A program made the translations under genes and the position numbers. This document shows, piece by piece, positions 56,521-63,783 of a stretch of 63,783 bases of DNA. Origin of the DNA: Epichloe hybrida (taxonomy: Eukaryota > Ascomycota > Sordariomycetes > Hypocreales > Clavicipitaceae); the NCBI GenBank assembly GCA_019022495.1, contig JAFEKR010000093.1, positions 1 to 63,783 on the forward strand, given 5' to 3'. Each line of letters starts with the position of its first letter. Positions within the stretch are counted from its first letter, which is position 1. The notes beneath the pieces were generated by a model. It made no database searches and was not told the origin of the DNA. It was given only the letters and a program-made list of their open reading frames with translations.

Positions 56521-57340
56521 TTATGTCGAAGCCAAGGACAAGGATCCTGCTGCTGCCATCATCCGCCACTACACTTGGAGCGCGTCCGGGCCCGGTACCC
56601 CCGACTGGACGTTCTCATCACGGACCGGACGATCAAGTGCGCGGGATGGCAGTCTCATCCCAAGCATCGCTTTGCAGATTGCATGCAGGCTGTGGTTGTT
56701 TTGTTTTGTCAAGACCAGGTGGGAGAATGACGGATGAGGGAAGGGATAACAAATCAAGAATGAGGAGCAGCAGTCCATTTAAGACACCATGGCCCCAAGA
56801 CTTGTAAAAAAAAAAAAGCGTTTATGAATTTTTAAATGAAACCAAAAGCAATTGCGTATGAAATTCCATGCGCAAGTAAGTAATACATTACGGATTACAT
56901 ACGGAGTACTCCCGTAGGTGCCCAGAAAGCCAAGCGCAGGATCCACAGACCCTCTTTTAGTTCTGACAAGCCGATGTGAACCAATCACCATCCACGTCAC
57001 CCTGCGTTGGAACTTGGCATCGACCAGAACCACGCAGCCATTGCAAAGCGCATCTCTCCATGAAACTCCATGCACTGCGACTAGACTCCTCGGCTGGGAC
57101 ACAACTCTCTCCCTCCCTCTCTCCCTCCTTAGGCGCAACCCTTTTCTTCTTCCGCCAATGCCTTGAACCCTCGATCGGCGGTTGTTCGCTCGACTCCTGA
57201 CTTCGACAGGGCATAGCTTGACGGTCCGCGTCACCCCGCTGCTTGGCTGTCACTTCCTTCCCCTGCCCTTCAAGGGGTGACTTCCACAATATCGATTGCA
57301 ACGACCAGCTAACCGTCGAGACGCCCTCCCTCCCGAGACG
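56521..57340. other. intergenic upstream of the Ark1/Prk1-like kinase
   Basis: This 0.8 kb starts with sequence that is partly open (to about 56728) and may be a further piece of the hydrolase relic. It then holds an A-run at 56804-56817 and the CT-rich promoter or 5' UTR of the kinase gene. Nothing else is supported. Confidence 0.45.
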
Positions 57341-60300
57341 ATGGCTTCATTCGGTTTTCAGCCGGTACACCACCCGGGGTCCAGACATGGACCACATGGA
57401 GGCGTTGCACCACAGGTTCCGCCGTCTCAGGCCGCTCCCGCTGGCACATTCTCGCCCGGGACCAAGATTCAAGTGGGCGGTCATCGAGTCGTGATACAAA
57501 AGTACCTGTCAGAGGGTGGCTTTGCCCATGTCTACCTGGTCAGGCTTTCCGCTCCCATCGACGGCAAGATCTTGGCCGTCCTCAAGCGCGTTGCTGTTCC
57601 CGACAAAGATTCGCTGCGGGGCATGCGCGTAGAAGTCGAGACTATGAAGCGCCTCAAGGGTCACCGGCCGATTGTCACGTACATCGATTCTCACGCCTCG
57701 GAGCTGAAAGGCGGCGGCTACGAAGTCTTTCTTCTCATGGAGTTTTGCGATGGCGGCGCCCTGATCGATTACATGAACACACGGTTGCAACATCGCCTGA
57801 CGGAGCCAGAGATCCTGCACATCTTTACTGATGTCGCAGAAGGTGTTGCGTGCATGCACTACTTGAAGCCGCCGTTGCTTCACCGCGATTTGAAAGTCGA
57901 AAACGTTCTCATTGTCCACGGTGCCCGCTCGTCGAGCCGGTTCAAGGTCTGCGACTTTGGATCTACTGCGCCTCCTCGCCCTGCGCCGACCACGGTTGCC
58001 GAGTGTCGGCTAATGGACGAGGACATCCAGAAGCACACCACGCTACAGTACCGGGCCCCGGAAATGGTTGACGTCTACCGAAAGCAGCCACTGAATGAAA
58101 AGTCGGACATCTGGGCGCTCGGTGTCTTCCTGTACAAGCTCTGCTACTACACCACACCGTTCGAGGATCAGGGCCAATTGGCCATCCTGAATGCCAGTTT
58201 CAAGTACCCCAGTCACCCCGTGTTCTCCGACAAGTTGAAGAAACTAATCGGTATGGAACCTATATGTCGTGAGACGCTGCTCTTGGGTAAAAGGAAGTAC
58301 TGACAGATGTTGAGGGTCCATGCTACGTGAGAACATGCAGTCGCGCCCGAATATCTATCAAGTGCTTAAGGAAGCATGTGCCATGCAGGGCAGAGAAGTT
58401 CCGATTCAAGATGTAAAGAAGGGTGTCTCTCCTAATTGTGTGATTAGGCAGTCAGTCAGCTAACGCGGCGGTATTTAGATCTACTCGGAGCAAGCGCAGA
58501 GGGAATCCCATGGCACAAACAAGTCATCATCCACAAAGGCGCATCAACCGAAGCCGGAAGGAGTCGTCGTCGGAGCTGTGTACTCACCCCCTCCTGACGA
58601 TAAGCCAGAACTGCCCGACATAGTACCAATGCGACGCGGCCGTCCTGCGGCGTCACCGGGACCACAAAAGCAAGACGCCTCAGCCCGCAAAGTAGCAGAC
58701 GGTGATCCTTTCGCTGCTCTCGACGCTGCTCTCGACTCAAAGTGTGCTCAAAAGTTGGCTGAAGCGGATGAAATCTCGTCCAGGTTTCCAACGTTAGATC
58801 AGTTTGCACTGCTCCATGACAAAGGATCCAAGTTTGATTTTGACTCCTCTGCAACTTCGCCCAGGACTAAAAGCGTGTCCGCAAACCAGCACATCGCCGA
58901 GCGGCTGGCCGATGAAGCGTTCACCTCGTCACAAATGACCCAGGGCCAGGTGAAGGAGCTTACGACTTCAGCCAAGCCGCAATCTGTCACCCCAACAGTA
59001 CAACAACAAATCCAACAAGCTCCCTCACCTCCGATTGATAGGCCACTTGCAAAGGTCCCGTCAGCACCACCGACACAAGCAGGACACATGCAGCCCAGTC
59101 GAGCACCGCCCATCATCCGAGGCGACCTGGACTTGAAGGCGACATCCTCGCAGACTGGTTCTAGGTATGTATCCACGGGAACGATGACATCAGACGACTT
59201 CTCTTCTCGGACATCGACCCCACGAGCAGATTCGGGGCATGGACAGACCTTGCCAGAGCGCCATTCTTCCAAAGCCAGCCTAGATGTTTTGCCTATACGT
59301 GTTCGCCCGCCGCACCTTCGACGACCTTCACTCTCGTCCAGGCCCTCACTGGAGGACAACCGTCAGCGGGCGCAAGCGTCCGACCCTGCAAGGTTATCAA
59401 GCACATCCAACGTACGACCGCGACCAGCGAGTACTAGTTTTGAATCGAGCACGGTGGACTTTTTGCGCGAAAAAGAATTGGAGAAGTCGCAGAAATCTTC
59501 CACACAACCTTTTCCACATTCATCAAGATTGCCGGAGAAGACGAGCTCACTGCTCCGGACAACGAGCGGTTATCAGCCAAGACACACCAACGACGACTTG
59601 TTACTGGACATGAATGACTCGAAACCTGTGAATCACGAGAAGCAACTCGATGTCAGCAAGCGAGCGACGGTCTCGGCAGCCCCAGCGCCACGAAAACCAG
59701 CCAACAAGCTCGGCGATTCCTTCCATCGGTTCGAGGGAGGACCCAACGTAGACACGGCTGCTCAATCTGGGGTGCAAGATGCTGTCAGTGGCCAGAGCTC
59801 GAATGCACTCATTGACGTTGACGACGTTGACGACGACGACGACGACATGGCCCCGGAGATGCGACGAGAAGCAGAGCGGCAAAAGCTTGAAGAAGAAGAG
59901 AAGCGGGTAGCTGCTGCTCAGGCTGAGTACCGCAATCGTGTCGTGTCTTCCGGCAACAGGCCCATGCCCGGACCCAAGAACGTGGGCGGCCCTCCTCGCA
60001 CAGCGAGCACGATTCAAAGTCGCATGCAAAGCTTGCTGAAGGAAGACCAGAAGGCTCCAATTGTGCAACGGACTGCGCAGGGCTACGGCAAATATACCGA
60101 CGACCCGGCCTCGACTCCCTCGCCGAATACAGCGCCTGGCGTGCCACGCAAATCCGCGCCAACGTCTTCTGCTGCGAAGATGGCCGGATCCAAACCACCT
60201 GCTCCGAAGAAGAAGCCTGCTCATTTAAACAGCTTCCCTACAGGAGGAGCGCGCCCACCATCTCCAATGAAGCAAAGCCAAAGCCAGACGGCGCAGTCTG

Positions 60301-60461
60301 AGCGACTTGTCGCGGTTGGTCTCCCAGGTCAGCCTACTATTGAAATGTCTGCGCAAGATAAGGCGGATTGTATCGAAGATTTTACGAAGCGGTTTCCCAG
60401 CTTGAGCGCCATGGAGAAGGAAGCTCAGAGAGGCCGCCGTGTAAGTGGGTCACGGCACTGA
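57341..60461 (+). CDS. ARK1: Ark1/Prk1-family (NAK) serine/threonine kinase
   Basis: Exons 57341-58250, 58315-58412 and 58479-60461 give 996 residues. The kinase domain is at about 45-325: the Gly-loop equivalent YLSEGGFAHVYLV, the VAIK-like VLKRV, HRDLKVENVLI, DFGST and APEMVD. The domain closes in exon 2 with SRPNIYQVLKEA. The SEGGFAxVYL loop and the DFGS anchor identify the AAK1/GAK/Ark1-Prk1 family, which controls endocytic coat disassembly and actin patches. The long tail is disordered, Ser/Pro/Lys-rich, with a charged coiled stretch (EMRREAERQKLEEEEKRVAAAQAEY) and a Pro-rich end that may bind SH3 proteins. The intron 1 acceptor is a less usual GAG (58314), chosen by frame. A perfect GTAAGT follows the CGT codon before the last residues, so a further 3' exon is possible. 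Confidence 0.9.
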
Positions 60462-60841
60462 TTTGCCGTTCGTTCGCCCGGGGGGGTGGTCATGAGATTT
60501 GGTTATGATATGATGGATGGCATCAGCATGTACGGACTAAATGGAGTAGAGCAATATCATCTGCCTCGACAGGAAAATCTGAGCCCTGCCCCCTACATCT
60601 TTTTTTCTTTTCCAAACCAAGATACAACTCGGGTGATTACCGCTCTCGAAATACAGAAAGACAAACTGACACCCACCAAGAACAGGGCCGTTGACATCTT
60701 ATCTTATCGGGCCCCGCTTTATTTATTTTTTATTTTTCCTGCTCTACTTTGCTCTGCCTCGTCCTAAACAGCCGACAACAACGTATTACGTCCCGCCCAC
60801 CCGAATACTGAAATTTATTCTCGGCCTTCCCGCCAGAAGCC
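60462..60841. other. short tandem intergenic region
   Basis: This 0.38 kb contains the kinase 3' UTR and the mak11 promoter. T-rich runs lie near 60599-60612 and 60719-60739. No gene is seen. Confidence 0.5.
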
Positions 60842-62353
60842 ATGGCCAAGAGAAAGAGACAGGCCGCCGCTCCAGGCAGCGAGGTTGCCGCCGACAAGAC
60901 CGTCCCGAGCAAGAAGAAAACAAAGGCCACGTCCGAGAAGAAACCCAGGCCAGCAGCGCCCTCACCCTGCACCAAGCTGGAAACGGAGACTCTCCAGATC
61001 ATCGCGGGCTCCTACGACCACGTCCTCCACGGGCTCACGGCCCGGGTCCGAGGAGACAAGGTCCAGTTCGCAGATACTTTCCTCTTCAACGCACACAGCT
61101 CCGCCATCCGCTGCGTGGCCGTGTCGCCGCCTTCTGCACCCGTGGCGGGACAAGCGCAAAAGGTGCTGCTGGCGTCGGGGAGCACCGACGAGCGAATCAA
61201 CATTTATAACCTGTCTGCGCACCCGCCGAGCGGCAGGAACCAAGATTTGCTGGCCAAGGTGGCGTCGCGGCCGATTCTGGAGAACTCCAAGAACAGGGAG
61301 CTGGGGACGCTACTGCATCACGCCTCGACGGTGACGGCGCTGCGGTTCCCCACGCGGTCCAAGTTGCTGACGGCGGGTGAGGACTCGACCATTGCCGTGG
61401 TCCGCACGAGGGATTGGTCGGTGCTGAGCACAATCAAGGTCCCTGTGCCCATGGCGCAGGGCCGGCCGAGCGGCGACACGGCTCCGTTTGGGGGCACGCC
61501 CTCTGGGGTCAACGACTTTGCCATCCATCCCAGCATGAAGCTGATGATCAGCGTGGGCAAGGGCGAGCGGTGCATGCGCCTGTGGAACCTGGTCACCGGC
61601 AAGAAGGCGGGCGTCTTGACTTTCAGCAGGGAGATGCTGCGGGAGGCCGGGGAGGGGAGACACTCGTCGACGGGCGAAGGCCGAAAGGTCGTCTGGGGGA
61701 GCGCCGACGCCGCCGACGAGTTCGCCGTGGGATTCGACCGCGACATCATCGTCTTCGGCATGGACAGCGTACCAAAGTGCCGCGTCATGAGCGGGCCGCG
61801 AACCAAAGTCCATCAATTCACCTACGTTGCCGTCGACGAGGAGGCCGGCCTCTCATTGCTGGCGGTCGCTACTGAAGACGGCCGCGTGCTCTTCTTTTCC
61901 ACCCGAGCGGGGGATTTGTCTGCGGCGGAGGAGGGAACAACCTCGGACAAGACGGCGACTTTGCCGGTGGCCAAGATGGTGGGCTTCGTGGGCGGCAAAT
62001 CCGAAAACATGGCTGGGCGGATAAAGGACATTCTTGTCTTGCCGAGCACTGCGAACAGCGGGGTCGTGTACCTTGTTGGGGCGGGCAGCGAGGGCACCAT
62101 TCGCGTTTGGGCCTTGCCGACAAAGGACCTTGTCGGTGCGTTGTCCAAGGATACGGTGGGTGAGGAGCCCGTGGGGAAGTTGCTGGGTTCGTGCGATACG
62201 CAGAATAGAATCACTTGTTTGGCGGGGTATCTGATGATTCCGAGGCCGGATGGCGTGGAGGATAGCGAGGAGGAGTTTGGGGAAGATGAAGATGAGGACG
62301 AGGACGAGGACGAGGACGATGGTAGTAGGGAGGAGAGTGAGGGGGATGGGTAG
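60842..62353 (+). CDS. mak11: WD40 ribosome-assembly factor Mak11 (PAK1IP1 homologue)
   Basis: A single exon of 503 residues. After a Lys/Ala-rich N-terminus come WD40 blades. The first is at LQIIAGSYDHVLHGLTARV. HSSAIRCVAVSP, LASGSTDERINIYNL, HHASTVTALRFP, LLTAGEDSTIAVVRTRDW, VNDFAIHPSMKLMISVGKGERCMRLWNLVTGKKAG and GSEGTIRVWAL follow, then an acidic tail of Asp/Glu repeats. The GSYDHVLHG start and KGERCMRLWNLVTG blade are typical of Mak11/PAK1IP1, a nucleolar factor needed for 60S subunit maturation that acts with Rlp24. The start lies in a good context (AAGCCATGG). No intron is needed. Confidence 0.93.
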   Translation: MAKRKRQAAAPGSEVAADKTVPSKKKTKATSEKKPRPAAPSPCTKLETETLQIIAGSYDHVLHGLTARVRGDKVQFADTFLFNAHSSAIRCVAVSPPSAPVAGQAQKVLLASGSTDERINIYNLSAHPPSGRNQDLLAKVASRPILENSKNRELGTLLHHASTVTALRFPTRSKLLTAGEDSTIAVVRTRDWSVLSTIKVPVPMAQGRPSGDTAPFGGTPSGVNDFAIHPSMKLMISVGKGERCMRLWNLVTGKKAGVLTFSREMLREAGEGRHSSTGEGRKVVWGSADAADEFAVGFDRDIIVFGMDSVPKCRVMSGPRTKVHQFTYVAVDEEAGLSLLAVATEDGRVLFFSTRAGDLSAAEEGTTSDKTATLPVAKMVGFVGGKSENMAGRIKDILVLPSTANSGVVYLVGAGSEGTIRVWALPTKDLVGALSKDTVGEEPVGKLLGSCDTQNRITCLAGYLMIPRPDGVEDSEEEFGEDEDEDEDEDEDDGSREESEGDG

Positions 62354-63096
62354 TTCGTTGTCTCGTGGCGCTGCGGCGTTTGTGCGAAATACATGCTCTT
62401 GCCGATTTGTCATTTTTTTTTTTGGTGCCTACCTTTGCCGTCTACATACGTCACTGTCTCTTCTCACCCTCTCCCGTTATGCGTTATGAACTTATGATTG
62501 AAATATGATTGAAATGTCAGACACCTATGTAGGGTAGGGGCCTCGATTACCCTAGCCAGTGGCCACGGCCCGACCCCCCATGAACTGCATCACCTCATTG
62601 GCGGGTTAGCCTGGACCCTAGCTCCGTCACCCCGCGCAACCGCGCCAGCGAGAAACCAGATGGGCAGCTGGGCTGGGCCAATTGCTCATGGACAAGGTGC
62701 CGTCGCCGTCGTATCTTTCTCCTGCATCGAGTTGCGATTCCAGAGCGAACCTCACGTCGTCACAGAGCATCTGCCTGCTCTTGCTCATCTTCAAGCCAAC
62801 ATCTTTCCGAATATACCTACTCCAGAACCTCACTCCGCACCTCTTCAAAACAAGCGCTGTCGACTTATATCGTTCCCGTTCCCGTTCTCGTTCCCGTTCC
62901 CGCATGCCACACATTCGATCCTCGAAACACCGTTCGTCAGTTCCCCATCCTTGACGAGATCCCGCATTCCTACCGACCCAGGAAATCGACCCGCCAGTGC
63001 CAGCGCATGCCACAAGTCGGGCCTTGACACGAGAGAAGACTTGAACAAAGCGAATCGTCTCTGCGGAAGAATATCGTCTCCGCCGCCGCCGCCGTC
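62354..63096. other. tandem intergenic region
   Basis: This 0.74 kb holds the mak11 3' UTR, then the promoter and 5' UTR of the cytochrome b561-domain gene, with a TTCCCG/TTCTCG hexamer repeat at about 62872-62902. Open frames overlapping it have no domain. Confidence 0.5.
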
Positions 63097-63783
63097 ATGG
63101 CGCCGCAAGGAGACCGGTTCTCTGCGCCTGGCTCTGCGAGTTATGGATCCGGTACTATGACTGTGGGGGATGGAACCTGGGAATATGGCAAGAATACTTT
63201 CTTGCTTCCGAATCTGCAGGGCGTCAACTTTGATACGATGAGGTATAATGGTGAGATTTGAACCGACGCTCGCGATTCATTGACTTGGTTGCGCACCGGC
63301 TAATGCTGTCTTCTCTCTCCCCCCCTTTTTTTTTTTTTTTTTTCTTATAGGCATGGGCAATCGCTTCGCCACACTTCCTCAGTACCATCGGATCGTCTTG
63401 GCCCACGGCATCATGGGCGCGTTGATCTTCCTGCTCTTTGTGCCCGCATCAGTCATGCTGGCGCGGTTCCATTCGCGAGAGCCGGGATACGCAATTGTTT
63501 ATCACGCACAGCTCCACGTCTTTTCTGGGCTTATGCTCCTTGCCGTCTTTATCTTGGGCTTCTTCGCCGTCGGCCCGGAGCGGAACTTGACCAACCCCCA
63601 TCACGGCATCGGCGTGGCCATCTTTGTTCTATTCATCCTGCAGCTTGTTGGGGGACGCTTGGTGCGTCACATTACGAAACTGCGATCCCTTCGTGTCACG
63701 ATTCATCAATGGTCTGGAAGAGCTATTGCCCTCTTAGGAATCGTTCAAGTTCCTCTGGGCCTTACTTTGTACGGCTCGCCCAA
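63097..63783 (+). CDS. cytochrome b561-domain membrane protein (3' partial)
   Basis: Exon 1 (63097-63250) and exon 2 (63351 to the window end) are joined across a GTGAGA..TATAG intron with a long T-run. The first about 52 residues are soluble (DGTWEYGKNTFLLPNLQG). Then follow helices at HRIVLAHGIMGALIFLLFVPASVML, IVYHAQLHVFSGLMLLAVFILGFFAVG, HHGIGVAIFVLFILQLVGG and IHQWSGRAIALLGIVQVPLGL. Paired His residues (LAHG, YHAQLH, NPHHG, IHQW) fit the heme ligands of the cytochrome b561/ferric-reductase-like transmembrane domain. Fungal members are often fused to a DOMON domain at the N-terminus, but no full DOMON fits in the short exon 1. The role would be transmembrane electron transfer. The substrate is unknown, and the gene continues beyond the window. 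Confidence 0.82.

Noticed and set aside
56523..56807. 94-codon open frame after the hydrolase relic as a separate gene
   Set aside because: No domain, no good start context, and it overlaps pieces that may belong to the relic in another frame.
63245..63300. Minus-strand B-box-like GGTTCAAATC
   Set aside because: The T-stem arms do not pair, and the string lies in the intron border of the cytochrome b561-domain gene.

Overview
This window is nuclear DNA from a filamentous ascomycete. Genes are split by short introns (about 55-150 nt) with GT..AG borders. Exons are GC-rich with microsatellites and long A/T runs between genes. One AT-rich island carries the signature of repeat-induced point mutation (RIP). 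The gene families (Zn2Cys6 factor, HeLo-domain protein, INSIG, cyanase, GH47, fungal bHLH) point to Pezizomycotina, most likely Sordariomycetes and perhaps Hypocreales. The lineage is inferred from protein flavour, not from a marker gene.

Left part, 1-27 kb, is an ordinary housekeeping region. In order it holds a YDR124W-like protein (5' partial), a CBF1-type bHLH factor (-), the GID ubiquitin-ligase subunit Fyv10/Gid9 (+), the CCR4-NOT deadenylase Pop2/Caf1 (-), complex I subunit B12/NDUFB3 (+), an unknown coiled-coil protein (-), Tim23 (+), a proline-rich unknown (+), a GH47 mannosidase (-), cyanase (+) and an INSIG protein (+). Two oddities stand out. Pop2 lacks the segment that should carry its first catalytic motif, and the GH47 gene has a one-base frameshift at a conserved motif.

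Middle part, 29-42 kb, holds a RING/LON-domain protein, a large low-complexity unknown, an acyl-CoA dehydrogenase, an MFS sugar transporter and a Zn2Cys6 regulator. The regulator has an apparent frameshift near its C-terminus.

43.15-53.6 kb is an AT-rich island that resolves into two nested transposons. The outer one is a Mutator-like (MULE) DNA transposon. It has terminal inverted repeats of about 50 bp, an 8-bp target duplication (TAATTAAT) and a minus-strand transposase remnant. The inner one is a Ty3/gypsy chromovirus with two 270-bp LTRs and a perfect 5-bp target duplication (CTAGG), inserted inside the MULE. Both are crippled by RIP. The RIP fades at the outer edges of each element, including at the nested inner borders.

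Right part, 53.6-63.8 kb. About 100 bp beyond the MULE end begins a HeLo-domain plus degenerate-kinase protein, an architecture like that of the animal necroptosis effector MLKL. A broken fragment of a TAP-like alpha/beta-hydrolase follows. Then come an Ark1/Prk1-family kinase, the ribosome-assembly factor Mak11 and a 3'-partial cytochrome b561-domain protein. The transposon island, the accessory HeLo gene and the hydrolase relic form one variable patch between conserved blocks. Introns and starts were placed by eye from splice consensus and reading frame. None is supported by transcript data here.
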